64,000 nt of DNA, from assembly GCF_027943255.1 (NCBI RefSeq), contig NW_026562179.1:5644501-5708500 (forward strand), read 5' to 3'. Under the pieces are notes generated by a model, which saw only the letters and a program-made list of their open reading frames with translations, was not told the DNA's origin and did not search any database. The position numbers and the translations under genes were made by a program. Source of the stretch: Anastrepha obliqua (lineage: Eukaryota > Arthropoda > Insecta > Diptera > Tephritidae). Below, in pieces: positions 50,450-61,679 of the stretch (its first letter is position 1; the number at the start of each line of letters is the position of its first letter).

Positions 50450-51305
50450 TATTAAAATTTTGAAAAGATGACATGTGTATGAACCCCCAATAGAGTCCAA
50501 TACTTAAAGTCTACATTTGGTAGATAAGTAGGTAGAAAATTGGTACGTCTTAATAGGACGTTGGTTTTGTGTGATAGACTTCACGATGAATTATATCATT
50601 GCAGACAAACCATGAGGCGTTCCACACATGCTCAACATTTTCGACAGGAACATCTGTATGATGTCAAGACTTGATTTTACCACTAAGCCCCAAATTTTCA
50701 GCCCGCATGTCCATATTTATGTCAGTATTGCTTTATACATAGATGAACAGCTCATTGTCTAGCTAACTTTCTGATTTTTGGCCAAGTACTCAGTAAAGGG
50801 AACGTAGTTTTATTCCAAGCTTAAGTACTTAGCGTTGTTCGTTTTGGGTAGCACGCAGTTGTTAAAATGCACTGGGGGATAAATACACTTGCGGAGCGTG
50901 AATGCTATTTGCGCTGATTTTGCTTCATTGGCTTTTGTACGCCATTTGTTCAGCCATGTGTCAAGGCTATCCAGGTTTTGCTGAAGTTGATTAGAAGCAG
51001 TAAAAGTGTCACTATTTCTAGCCATTACTACAGTGTCACCTGCATATGTGGCTGTGCCTTGTCAAATGGTTGTGCTATGTCTAGGAATACGGCAACACAG
51101 TATTCCCTATTTTCGAATGTTTCTCTGAAAAAATTATATACAGAGTTGACCTGCTCGATGATGGAATGATATTTCCTGAATTCAAATCGATGCGTAGCGA
51201 TAAGAATTTTTTGTGCAATTATAGGGTTCAGCCTATTTAGTAAAGGTTTCGAAGGTTTTCGATAAAACAGGAAGCAGACTGACTTAAGTATTAGGATTAT
51301 GTATG
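50450..51305 (-). pseudogene. Jockey-like fragment (RT and C-terminus)
   Basis: Minus strand: RT fingers and motif A (HRFEFRKYHSIIEQVNSVYN, YCVAVFLDIAQPFDKA, 51040-51270). After a deletion comes the post-C region (50810-51025: LDSLDTWLNKWRTKANEAKS, NNCVLPKTNNAKYLSLE). Then the C-terminal region in broken frames (IWGLVVKSSLDIIQMFLSKM, about 50650-50720). The YADD box is lost in the deletion. Confidence 0.78.
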
Positions 51306-51690
51306 AATTTTCCAAAAATTCCCGCTTTGCCACCCTGGCGTTGAAGTCGCCAATCACGATTTTTACGTCGTGGGTGGGCAGCGCTCATAGGAACGTGCCA
51401 TGCTCTCATAGAAAAAATCTTTGGTCGCATCGTCCTTCTCTTCCGTTGGGGTGTGGGTCGTAAATTAGCAAATTGTTAAAAAATCGGGCTTTGATGCAAA
51501 TTATTACGAGACGCCTATCTACTGGAGTGAGCGACCGTACTTTACGATGAAGTCTCTCTCCCACTATAAAACCAACACCGAATTTGCGCTCCTGTACATG
51601 GCAGCTGTATTATACGTAGTAAGGTCTAATGCTCTTCTTAAATGGCAGTGATGTAAGCCTTTGCTGTCATGAGGACATCAACCAGCTGAA
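51306..51690 (-). mobile_element. RTE-like fragment, endonuclease part
   Basis: The reverse complement matches 35860-36240 of the intact RTE (gagcgcaaattcggtgttgg, gagaaggacgatgcgaccaa, gacttcaacgccagggtggc). About 380 bp, truncated at both ends and with frameshifts. It is the only RTE copy on the minus strand. Confidence 0.87.
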
Positions 51691-51888
51691 TATGTGTAAC
51701 CGGCGCTATGAGCATAACTCCAACAGCGGCAACAGAAAGAATTTTCGACTGGCTTCCAATCAAATTAGTAGTAAGAAACCAAGACCTGCACTAAAACTGA
51801 TAATGATTGGACAATTCTCACAAAGGCTTTTTGGTCACAGCATCATACAGGATATAAACGGAAGGTCCGACTACGTTTTTAGCAGAAG
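51691..51888 (+). pseudogene. LOA/R1-like fragment, RT thumb (left of palindrome)
   Basis: Plus frames read ICVTGAMSITPTAATERIFD, the thumb motif that follows RT in these elements, then SDYVFSRR. It is continuous with 53434 once the palindromic insertion is removed. Its last six bases are the TSD. Confidence 0.65.
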
Positions 51889-53427
51889 ATGCTTTCCATT
51901 TCAATTCAACCGGGCTATTCGGGCGATGTTCTTCGATTTCGATGTAACTCAAATATGTTGCTCTCTGGTCAAAAAAATGAGACACGTATTTTTTTGTTCG
52001 CCCGAAAAAAATTTTTTTCAAGAGTTATCGGCAATTTTGTTTTTCGGCTCAAACTTGATTTTTTTTTTAATTATATAAGAAAACATTTTTTTTAAATGCC
52101 CATAACTTAGTCAAAAACGAACCGATTTTAATAATTCTGGGTTCAAAATGATCGTAATTACCTACACGAGCGACTTCATGTAGAAACAATTGCAAAAAAG
52201 TAGTTAAAATTTTTTTATTTAGCAAAGAAGAAAAAAAATTTAAATTTTTTCGAAATTCAATATTTCAAAAAGTGTATTTTTTTTTTGTTTATAACTTTTT
52301 CCAAATCAAAAGGACATCTCAAACTTTAATTGAGCTGAATGCCTAGTAGCTAAAATGCGTTGTTTTTGAGTAATGAATTTTTGAGTAAAAACCCTGTTTC
52401 GCACTTTTTGTTTTTTGCAAAATAAAACATTTTCAACTTCTTTTTTGCAATTGTTTCTGCATGAAGTCGCTTGTGTAAGTAATTACGATTATTTTAAACC
52501 CAGAATCATTCAAATGGGCTTACTTTTTGACTAAGTTATGAGTAATTAAAAAAAAATTTCTTATATAGATTCTTTGCATTTCAATTCAAAAGGACTATTC
52601 GGGACATGTTCTTCGATTTCGATGTAACTCAAATGTGTTGCTCTCTGGTCAAAATAATGAGACACGTATTTTTTTGTTCGCCCGAAAAAATTTTTTTTCA
52701 AGCTTTATCGGCAGTTTTGTTTTTCGGCTTAAAATCGATTTTTTTTAATAATATAAGAAAATTTCTTTTTTAAATGCTCATAACTTAGTCAAAACTGAAC
52801 CGATTTTAAGAATTTTGGGTTCAAAATGATCGTCATTACTTACACAAGCGATTTCATGTAGAAACAGTTGCAAAAAAGTAGTTGAAAATTTTTTATTTTG
52901 CAAAAAACAAAAAGTGCGAAACAGGGTTTTTACTCAAAAATTCATTACTCAAAAACAACGCATTTTAGCTACTAGGCATTCAGCTCAATTAAAGTTTGAG
53001 ATGTCCTTTTGATTTGGAAAAAGTTATAAACAAAAAAAAAATACACTTTTTGAAATATTGAATTTCGAAAAAATTTAAATTTTTTTTCTTCTTTGCTAAA
53101 TAAAAAAATTTTAACTATTTTTTTGCAATTGTTACTACATGAAGTCGCTCGTGTAAGTAATTACGATCATTTTGAACCCAGAATTATTAAAATCGGTTCA
53201 TTTTTGACTAAGTTATGGGCATTTAAAAAAAATTTTTTCTTATATAATTAAAAAAAATCAAGTTTGAGCCGAAAAACAAAATTGCCGAAAACTCTTGAAA
53301 AAAATTTTTTTCGGGCGAACAAAAAAATACGTGTCTCATTATTTTGACCAGAGAGCAACATATTTGAGTTACATCGAAATCGAAGAACATGACCCGAATA
53401 GCCCGGTTGAATTGAAATGGAAAGCAT
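51889..53427. mobile_element. 1.54-kb palindromic (foldback-like) element
   Basis: The whole segment is close to a perfect inverted repeat about a centre near 52658. Ends are ATGCTTTCC and GGAAAGCAT. TSD cagaag (51883-51888 and 53428-53433). It is built of modules: X (ttcgatgtaactcaaat, gttgctctctggtc) at 51925-51990 (+), 52610-52660 (+) and 53335-53390 (-); Y (cataacttagtcaaaa, ctgggttcaaaatgatcg, gcgacttcatgtagaaac) at 52098-52190 (+), 52440-52550 (-), 52780-52870 (+) and 53120-53220 (-). A central Z module occurs once in each orientation. It has no ORF of note. Confidence 0.9.
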
Positions 53428-53433
53428 CAGAAG

Positions 53434-54112
53434 GGTTTAGAATCCGATCACCACGCATACAATTTATTTAAAGATGGATGCAATATGACGGAAGAAGTAG
53501 GAGCGGCTGTCTTCTGCCAGCAATTTGATCTTTCAGGCTTCCTTGGCACTGTAGCATATTTCAAGGTGAGATCTGTGCTGTGACTAAAGCAGCTGAATTA
53601 TCGTTGGACACTCCTCGTCACTCGCATAAACATCTTCATCGATAGTCAAGCTGCGATAAGCAATAATGAATCTAATGACTTGCTCCGGATGCATGCAATA
53701 CTGTAGATAAATGGACGAGCTCTACGAGAATGTACAGGGCCCTAGGTACCAGGGCACAAGGCAACATAGAGAGTTGATGAGCTTGCCTAGGATGAGTACG
53801 TCGAACCCCTCAGTCTCAGTTTTAAAGACAGAACTAGACAAGGAATTAACTCTGGAGGCACAGTCAATATGAAAAGACTCGACCTCCTGTAAGATTGCCA
53901 AAATAATGCTTCGAACTTCCAACACGAAAACAACCAACTTTATTTTATCACTCCCAAGGAAGGAATGTGAAATAATGGTGGGAGTACTGACGGGACATTG
54001 TCTCAATTCATATCACGCAGCTCAAATGGGGTGGGCTCACGTTAGAATACCTCCTATGACCACTGTTCTGTCCGGTATACTTTTCATCTCTGAAGTATAT
54101 TGCTGACAAAAG
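53434..54112 (+). pseudogene. LOA/R1-like fragment, RNase H and tail
   Basis: RNase H pieces in changing frames: FKDGCNMTEEVGAAVF (about 53460), INIFIDSQAAISNNES (about 53625), a degraded PGH-x-VDELA (about 53740). Then the post-RNase H region (RKECEIMVGVLTGHCLNSYH, 53906-54030). Continues 51691-51888. It is cut by RTE DNA at about 54115-54150. Confidence 0.7.
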
Positions 54113-54149
54113 TTTAAACTGTTTATTTATCTCACCATGTTTATTTATC

Positions 54150-54835
54150 TCAGACATGGGAAGGACTTCTCCGAGCCGTTTGATACTAAACGAGATTTCA
54201 GACTGACTCGCTGTCGTGTGACTTCTTTAACCTGATGTTGGAAAAGATCGTACGGGCCTCAGAACTTAATCGCCAACAATTGTACACAATTTTTTATAAG
54301 AGTGTACAATTGTTGGCGCATGCCGATGTTAGTTCTACCTTTTCCAAACTGGATAAAGAGGCAAAGCGAATGGGTCTGGTGGTGAACGAGGACAAAACGA
54401 AATACCTCCTGTCATCAAACAATCGACCGCACTCGCATACAGTTGACAGCTATGATTTCGATAATGTAAAATACTTCGTTTATTTATGAACCAGCATTAA
54501 CACCGATAATAACGGCAGCCTTGAAATCCAAAAGTAGTCAATTGAGTAGTAAAGTCCTCTCGCGACGAACAAAACTAACACTCTATAAGGCTCTCATCAT
54601 ACCTGTTCTAACGTATGGCGCAGAATCTTGGACAATGACAACATCCAATGAAGCGTCGCTTGGAGTGTTTGAGAGAAAGATTCTGAGCAAGATTTTTGGA
54701 CCTTTGCACGTTGACGACGGCGATTATCGTAAGCGATGGTATGATAAGCTATATGAGTTTTACGACGACAGAAATATAGCGCACCCAAAAGCGCGTAAGA
54801 GGTTATCACGCCGATTAAGAAGAAGAAGAAGGACT
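54150..54835 (+). mobile_element. RTE-like fragment, RT to 3' end
   Basis: Starts at the motif B region (gggaaggacttctccgagcc). The YADD box is deleted: VQLLAHADV runs straight into SSTFSKLDKEAKRMG. It continues to the C-terminal region (KLTLYKALIIPVLTYGAESW) and ends with cgattaagaagaagaagaag. Two internal deletions and frameshifts. Right end is complete. Confidence 0.9.
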
Positions 54836-55002
54836 TCAGCCAGTATTTGGTTTCGAACCTTGTCCACACCTTGAGTTTCCTTTAAAAATCTTTGATTCAT
54901 TTCTGATGATAAATTATTTATTATTATTGCCGTTTTATTAGCGGCGAATCTAGCTGGATAACTTTTTTTTTGCTTTCGCATTAAAATTTTGAGTTTTGTA
55001 AG
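54836..55002. other. Short unassigned stretch
   Basis: Nothing recognised. Confidence 0.4.
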
Positions 55003-55925
55003 CCATGGCATACGCTGATGATGTGGTGCTAATGATGTCAGGAGTGGGTGCCAATACGATCAATAATTTCATCCTAAGGGTGTTATTCGAGCTTAGCTCT
55101 TGGGCCACAGGATGTGTAAAACAGAACTTAGGTTAGGTGGAAAGCTCTAGGGAGAGATTACAATACCAAAATACTCGGCAGAATACAAAGATCAGCCTGT
55201 GCAAAACGGTCGGAGCAATCAGAGCATATCCTAGGGAGGCTCTCAATGTACTGACACACGTTATTCCAATAGACCTACATATAAAGAAGACGGCAACCAT
55301 GAGTGCATTTAGGTTACATGAAGCGGGTCGCTGGAAAGAAAAGCTTATGGTCACGCAAGTCTATTATTGCGACAAATTCAGTTAACCTCGCAGAGGGATT
55401 CACACTAAGCAACTTCGATAATACAATCTTTACAGATAGCTCTAAAATGGATTGTGGTGCTGGAGCAGGTATACGTTCTCATAGACTTGGAATTGAAAAA
55501 TCTGTGCGTCTCCCTAATAACGGGAGAGTCTTCCAGACGGAAGTACTTGCAGTTGGGGAAACTTGTAGGCTACTAATCACAAGTTTCTCTTTTAAGGGCA
55601 ATATCGCTATTCTTTCGGGTAGCCAAGCTGCAATCCAGGCACTGGATTCGGCTTCAACAATGGTTACAGTAACAAAGTAGGAATAGCTTCACCGCCTTGA
55701 GTGAAAACATAATATTACCTTAATCTGTGTCCGGGACATCGGAACATTGAAGGTAACGAAAAAGCAGATGAACTGGCAAGAGGGGGATCTGCCATGAATA
55801 ACGTTCTTGCAGTACAGGTATTCACACCATTAGTTGCAGCCAAGAATACAATTTCCCTACAATACCTCCGTATCGCGGATTGTAGATGGACCTACAACCT
55901 CAAACAATCGTCAACATTGTTAAAA
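55003..55925 (+). pseudogene. LOA-like fragment (RT motif C, thumb, RNase H)
   Basis: MAYADDVVLMMSG at 55008, a deletion, thumb 55137-55385 (KTVGAIRAYPREALNVLTHV). RNase H 55303-55680: IFTDSSKMDCGAGAGI, FQTEVLAVGE, then AILSGSQAAIQAL, where the catalytic Asp of SDSQ is Gly. The last strand (GHRNIEGNEKADELARGG) follows at 55735-55790. It is cut by the Jockey-like element at about 55925. Confidence 0.8.
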
Positions 55926-56131
55926 AAATGCATTTGGAAGCATTATATTAATTTTTGCTTCCAAAATTTAACACACGACACTTCATTTTCATTAGTTTGT
56001 TTAATTTAAATCTAACATATCACAATATTACCAATCCATTCCCTGAATTTTCACAAATATGTAATTTCTCCTCCTCTCGTTTGTTTTGTATTGTTAAGCG
56101 ACCTGACGTCAGACTTGTCCAAATCGCGAAC

Positions 56132-56163
56132 AGTGATACCTGTTCCGAAGGCCCTGAGACGTG
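56132..56163 (+). promoter_or_regulatory. Possible internal promoter (Inr/DPE) of Jockey-like element
   Basis: AGACGTG at 56157-56163 matches the downstream promoter element reported for Jockey/F/Doc-type LINEs. An initiator-like ACAGTGA lies about 25-30 bp upstream (56130-56136). This is pattern resemblance only. Confidence 0.3.
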
Positions 56164-56319
56164 GCAGCTGAAGTTGCTCGCCCGATTATTTCACATGCAT
56201 TCACACACTCGTCCAATCATTCGAAGCCACATGAGCGTAGACTGCGTTGAAATATTTTCGAAAATCACTAACGCAATCTTATTGCCAGTCGAAATCTGCA
56301 CTTATCGTGTTGTTTTGTT

Positions 56320-56865
56320 TTAGACGAAAACAACATATAATAGATGTCTGCTTAATAGCAAAAACACATTTCACAAAACAGTCGTTTATAAAATTTAAAG
56401 GTTACAACTTGTATCACAAAATACATCCATCAAATTCAGCAAGAGGAGGTAGTGCCATAATCATCAAAGAAACGTTAAAGTACAGTGAAGAACCAAAATA
56501 TCAAACGGAAAAAAATCAGGCAACACTAATTAAAATTTATACAAAGAAGTACAGCATAACGCTAGCAAGTCTATATAGTCCACCAAAACATGTACTTAAA
56601 ACAGAAGATTATATTGCATTCTTTAAACATGTTGGAGATCGCTTTATTATAGGTGGCGACTTCAACGCAAAGCACACGCATTGGGGATCCAGATTGACAA
56701 CAACGAAAGGAAAGGAGTTACTATGTGCAATAAACCAGCATAATTGCGAAACTTTTTCATCAGGGAGTCCAACATACTGGCCCTCAGATCAAAACAAAGT
56801 TCCAGACGTAATAGACTTTGTCATAGTAAAAAATATCAGTTGCAACTATATACAAGTAGAGGAAG
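56320..56865 (+). pseudogene. Jockey-like APE endonuclease
   Basis: HIIDVCLIAKTHFTKQSFI, ARGGSAIIIKETLKYS, FIIGGDFNAKHTHWGSRLTT and SPTYWPSDQNKVPDVIDFVI are the expected endonuclease motifs in order in one open frame (56247-56873). The first N-containing strand and the final SDH motif are missing or displaced by the inserted fragment at 56866. Confidence 0.82.
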
Positions 56866-57268
56866 GTAGGTAGGTTTGGCAGCCGCATCGCACATAGAGA
56901 CAACGATGCCACTTAGACCACGGAATGGGTCCGTTGTGAGCCGCGGGGGCTGGGCTACATTTCCCTTTCCATATTGAACCATCCTGAGCTTTTGACAAAG
57001 CGTAAAAGGTTGTTGATACCTAAAGTGTATAGATTATCTATATTCGTTAAGAAGTAGGATTTTAAAAATCGGTTTCTGCTTCTGGCTAGAGCCGGGCATG
57101 TGCAAAGAAGGTGTTGAATTGTTTCCAATTCCTCCTCATTTCTGCAGCTACGACAGAAATCATGCGTCTATACGCCTAATCTCCTTGCATGATTTCCTAT
57201 GAGACAATGTCCTGTGAGGGCCCCTACTAAGGTCCTGATTTGAAGTCTACTCAGAGTCAACGTAGATT
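56866..57268 (-). mobile_element. LOA-like 3' end inserted in Jockey-like element
   Basis: Matches 59163-59370 nearly base for base (taggtttggcagccgc, ccacttagaccacg, ttgacaaagcg, ctatattcgt), then extends through the Cys/His tail coding region in minus frames. Its 3' terminus, with a ggtaggtaggt repeat, lies at the left. It is 5'-truncated, the normal outcome of abortive LINE insertion. TSD not resolved. Confidence 0.83.
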
Positions 57269-57299
57269 GAGAAGAAAATAGCAACAAACCAGAGCACCA

Positions 57300-58450
57300 C
57301 AAGACAAAGCCAAACTCAATAAACTCTCTACACAACTAAAAATAAAAGAAATAAAACAACTTAAAAATGACTCCATTAAAGATGCTCTAGAAAATTTAAC
57401 GAGCGATAAACGTACGGACTATTCACTTTGGAAGGCAACTAAAACCTTGAAAAGGCCTATTATGCATTCCCCACCAATAAAAAATTATGATGGCAGCTGG
57501 GCCAAATCTAACGAACAAAAAGCTGAGAGATTTGCCGAATATCTTCAAAACATTTTTCATCCTAACGAAGGAGATGAGTTAGAAAATATACCTCATCCTA
57601 TTCGACAAAAAATCGATAAAATCCCCTTGACTTCCTTTAAAGAGGTAAAGAACACTATTAAAAATAAAATAGATAGCAAAAAAGCAGCGGGTTATGACCT
57701 TATAACAGGGAAAATATTAAAAGAATTGCCCAATAATGCTATTGTCAAATTGACACATTTGATTAATGTTGCATTTCGTTTAGAATATGGACCACAACAA
57801 TGGAAAATAGCGGAAGTTATTATGCTTCCAAAACCAGGACAGCCACCACACGATGTGACATCATACCGACCAATATCGTTGTTACCAATTTTATCTAAGC
57901 TTTTTGAAAAAATCTTGCTAAAAAGATTAAAACCATTGTTAGATGCAAAATGCCTTGTACCAAACCATCAATTTGGTTTTCGAAATGAGCACTCAACGAT
58001 TGATCAAGTGCACCGCATTACTCATGTAATTGAAAAATCACTGGAAGAAAAACAAATCTGTTCTGCGGTATTCCTGGATGTATCGCAAGCTTTTGATAAA
58101 GTATGGCATGAGGGACTAATCCATAAACTTCAAGCAGTTCTACCAATGCAGTACTCAAACATTTTAAAATCCTACTTAACGAGCAGATACTTTAGAATAA
58201 AGCAAGCAGATGTATATTCAGAACTGAAAGATATGAATGCAGGTGTCCACAAGGCAGTGTACTCGGGCCAGTTTTGTATCTCTTGTATACTAACGATATA
58301 CCCACATGCAGCAATACAACAACTGCAACATTTGCCGATGATACTGCAGTATTAGCAACTGATGAAAAACACTTAGAAGCAATTCGGAAGTTACAAGCAT
58401 CAGTAAATGCAATTCAAAATTGGACCAAAAATGGCGTGTCAAGATAAACG
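57300..58450 (+). pseudogene. Jockey-like reverse transcriptase
   Basis: The frame 57447-58355 has SKKAAGYDLITGKILKELP, VIMLPKPGQPPHDVTSYRPI, NHQFGFRNEHSTIDQVHRIT and motif A CSAVFLDVSQAFDKVWHEGL. Motif B (GVHKAVYSG, normally [10 protein letters not shown]) is corrupted by a frameshift at about 58240. Motif C region ([11 protein letters not shown]) lies in the next frame at about 58330-58360. Confidence 0.87.
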
Positions 58451-58531
58451 AAACCAAGTTTGTGCATGTTGACTTCACTAATAGAAATATAAATTATAAA
58501 CCAATATTTATCAATAATACGGCAATACCGC

Positions 58532-58900
58532 ATGCAAATAGGCCGACATTCTGAACTCTCTATTTATAACAAAATACTATTATACAACCAAATACTGAAA
58601 CCAGTGTGGTCATATGGCATACAGCTCTGGGGCTGCACCAGTGAAAGCAACAAAAACATCATTCAACGATTCCAAAATAAAGTATTACGCGACATCGTTA
58701 GAGCGCCGTGGTACATTCGTAATTGCAATCTACATAAGGATCTTAATATAGACACCATTACGGATATCATCAAAAAATTCGCAAATAAACATAAAGAGAG
58801 ACTTCAGCAGCACATCAATGATGAAGCAGCCAAACTACTTGTAACTGATGACCTCACGAGAAGATTAAAAAGGACGAAACCGCATGATCTCTTTTCATAA
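58532..58900 (+). pseudogene. Jockey-like ORF2 C-terminal region
   Basis: LSIYNKILLYNQILKPVWSY, GIQLWGCTSESNKNIIQRFQ and LRDIVRAPWYIRNCNLHKDL are the conserved post-RT motifs of Jockey-clade elements. The stop at 58898 is probably the natural one, since only a short 3' UTR and the A-rich end follow. Confidence 0.85.
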
Positions 58901-59025
58901 AATTTTGTCTTTACTTGAGATGTTTTAATTTAATTAAATATATGTAAAATGAATTGCTTATTAGTTTTGTTAACTAGATTCCAATAGTAATAAAAAAAAA
59001 AATAAAAAATAAAAATTATCGTGCA

Positions 59026-59162
59026 TAATCACAGATAATCATTAGACCGCATTCATATAGGGCAACTTTGTTGAAAATTATGAGTTCGTAATTGTTGTGT
59101 GTGAGAATTACAAGTTCGTAATTTTTAGAACAATTTTAATACTTCTCAATGTTGTTGTTGGC
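59026..59162. other. Unassigned spacer
   Basis: AT-rich with a repeated word (agttcgtaatt, twice near 59083 and 59112). Nothing recognised. Confidence 0.4.
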
Positions 59163-60010
59163 TGTAGGTTAGGTTAGGTTTGGCAGCCGCTTCGCACAAA
59201 GAAACAACGATGCCACTTAGACCACGAAATGGATCCGTTGTGAGCCGCGGGAACTGGGCTACATTTCCCTCTCCATATGGAACCATCCTGAACTTTTGAC
59301 AAAGCGAAAAAGGTTGTTCATACCTAAAGTATATAGATTATCTATATTCGTGAAGAAGTAGGATTTTAAAAATTTGACTTGTTTCCACTTAAGAGGTACA
59401 TATATGACCGTACAGAAACCAAACCTAGTAGCCAGTGTGTTATATATCCGGCGGCCTTTTGCAGTTCCACTGGGTAAATACCATCTGGTCCCGGTTTTAA
59501 AAGGTTTGAAACTTTCAATCGCCCATAAGAGTCGATCCTCAGATATAGCGTCTATTCTGACTACACGACAGTGTACTTTATCTTCCATGTCATGCCCAGT
59601 AATGTCTAAGCAGCCTGGAAAATGAGTGTCGAGTAAAAGTTCTAAAGACTCTTTACTGGTTGTAGTGAAAGTACCATTACTTTTCTGTACCAGTTATCAA
59701 TTTTGAGGACTTCCAGCTAAAATCTTACAAAGTCTGGAGGTCTCAATTGCCCCCTCAACCTCTTCCCAAAAGGATTTCCAAGATTGCCTTTGGGCATTTC
59801 TGATTTCCTTCTTATAGATTCTCAGAGCATCTTTATAGCCTTTCCAATTTTCTGCAAGACTTGTTTTATTTGCCTCATTAAAAGCGCTTCTTCTTGTTTT
59901 TTGAAGCTTGCTTAGTTCAACCGTCCACCACTTAGGCTTGGGTTTACCCCTCAGTCTTCTTATGGGACAGGCTTCCGCTAAGGCAGCATTCATGTTGTAG
60001 GTATGCTTTC
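59163..60010 (-). mobile_element. LOA-like element with large internal deletion
   Basis: The 3' terminus at the left ends, on the element strand, in CCTAACCTAACCTAC. Minus frames: linker 59697-59993 (KPKWWTVELSKLQKTRRSAF), RT start 59400-59590 (AIESFKPFKTGTRWYLPSGT, YVPLKWKQVK), then a jump to the terminal segment (FLKSYFFTNIDNLYTLG and SGWFHMERE). RT palm, RNase H and the Cys/His box are deleted. Confidence 0.8.
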
Positions 60011-60493
60011 TATGCCTTGTTCCTCATCATGTTGGTCTCCTTGCCGCGGGGATGGGGCTTAAGTGGTGGTCTGACCCCCATATCATGGGGACCTACCCAA
60101 CACGAACTAAGAGGGAAGCTCCATATGGAGATTGGCTAGTCATCCATCTGTGTTACAACGTATTTGGTGGCCATCCAATCACCATGCGAAGATCACCGTA
60201 CCGACGAAGATCCTTTTGTCATTCCCAAACCGCTTTCATCCCGTTATTTCCTCTCCTTTCCCACCCCCTAATCCAGGGTGTTATGCGACACCATGCCCAT
60301 TGGATGGTTTACAGCCAGGAGGTTCACCAGACCGGCTGTATTTCAACGGCGCCTTCCTAACACCGGGCCGCCTTAGGAAGTAACTGTGGCCTTGCCACGG
60401 CATGGGGCGCTGCCGTGGTGGACCGTTTAAATTCCCCGTTATTTAAATAGACCGCTGCGCTCGCCTCGTCGAGCAGGTGGTCGTACGAATAAA

Positions 60494-61610
60494 ATGAATA
60501 CAAATAACAATTTAAGCGACAAAACTTCCATTGTAGCGGGAGCAGGCTACAGTGGTCCTAGTGCTACTGCCAAACACACACATAACGCTCTTCATCGTGG
60601 AGGGGCTGTTGTCCACGAAGACTCGGACCACGAAAGCGTCGGCAGCACAAACACAGCTGAGGAAAAGGCTCTTCTGCGTCCTACGGCTGGGTCCAATGGC
60701 GCTGCTTAGGATAGCAATAACAGGCCAAGGATCAAGCCGGATAAAGAGAAGCAGAAGGCCAAAGCTCGATACAAGGCCGCGGTCAAAGTTTGTGACCAAT
60801 TTGGCAGCAATTCTAACCTGACGAAGCAAGAGGAGGAACGGTTGGCTTGGGCCAGAGAGGATATCAAAAATGGCCAGGCCTTCTACGCAACAAAACCAAT
60901 GTTCACATCCTCCAATACGAAGTATGCGAACAAAATAGAAGAGGAGCTAGCCATCAAGAGGCAGCGTTCTGCGGATAGCGAGGCCTTAGTGGCGAGACGA
61001 AAGACCTACGACGTCGAAAGCAACGGCAGCGGCCAGTGAAATTGCCAAGAAGCATCTCATAGTGGCACTCACTGACCGTAGTGACCAGCTGGGGAGAATG
61101 TCGCAGGAACGGTGGAAGGTAGTTGAAATGAAGCTACTGGAAACTCTGTTTACGAAAATGGACGCAGAGCCGAACGGACCCATGCCCGCATTCGATGGAG
61201 CAGGTAAACGCAGCAGTAAAAACGCTTCAGGGCCTGTGGGAGGGGGCATCAATAGAAATTGTTGATCGCAGCTGCATTCCCTCTATACCGAAGGCAAAGG
61301 TTTTCATTTGCGACTACTACAAAGACAGAACACGGACGTGCCGACAGACGACTGGAAAGTGTTGAACATGGCAATACCAGCAAGTGCTGATGGAGGCCAA
61401 GACTACATTATCCAGATCAACAAGCCGGCAGAGGACCTGCTTTACGCGCGATTCCGGAGGATGGCTTCGGGAGTTGGAAGCGTGCTCCCTCGTCTCAAAA
61501 AGCGCAACCCGGCAGATTACAACCGCAACACTCTTGCTACGAGGGAGGTGGAAGAGGTGGAAAGTCACACAACTACAACACCTACATCCCGATTGCAAAG
61601 AATAAGGTAA
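60494..61610 (+). pseudogene. LOA-3 ORF1 with DUF4780-like domain
   Basis: ATG at 60494 (MNTNNNLSDKTSIVAGAG). A frameshift near 60700 leads to the basic segment (KPDKEKQKAKARYKAAVKVC), then KQEEERLAWAREDIKNGQAF (60842-61039). 61062-61265 has DRSDQLGRMSQERWKVVEMK. 61308-61610 has LLQRQNTDVPTDDWKVLNMA, YIIQINKPAEDLLYARFRRM and GVGSVLPRLKKRNPAD, which I recognise as a DUF4780-type domain common in fly LINE ORF1s. Four frame changes break it. Confidence 0.75.
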
Positions 61611-61679
61611 GAACAGCGATAATGGTTAAAAAAGTATATGTTCTTATATTGATCATAATCTCTCTTCACCCGATCTGAC

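Larger units (their letters stand above)
55926..59020 (+). mobile_element. Jockey-like element, interrupted
   Basis: 5' UTR-like DNA (55926-56320), endonuclease (56320-56865), an inserted LOA-like 3' end (56866-57268), RT (57300-58450), C-terminal region (58532-58900) and an A-rich 3' end (58990-59025). ORF1 is absent. Jockey-type RT and an A-rich tail distinguish it from the LOA-like copies around it. Frameshifts near 58250 and 58440, and loss of YxDD context, make it inactive. Confidence 0.83.

Noticed and set aside
51889..53427. CRISPR-like or satellite interpretation of the repeated modules
   Set aside because: Repeats alternate in orientation and form one palindrome with a TSD. There are no regular spacers and no tandem array.
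55303..55680. Cellular RNase H gene
   Set aside because: Flanked by RT motif C/thumb and LINE tail sequence, with the SDSQ Asp mutated. It is a LINE remnant.
59166..59180. taggttaggttagg as telomeric DNA
   Set aside because: Only about three units, located exactly at a LINE 3' terminus in the middle of other elements. No telomeric array.
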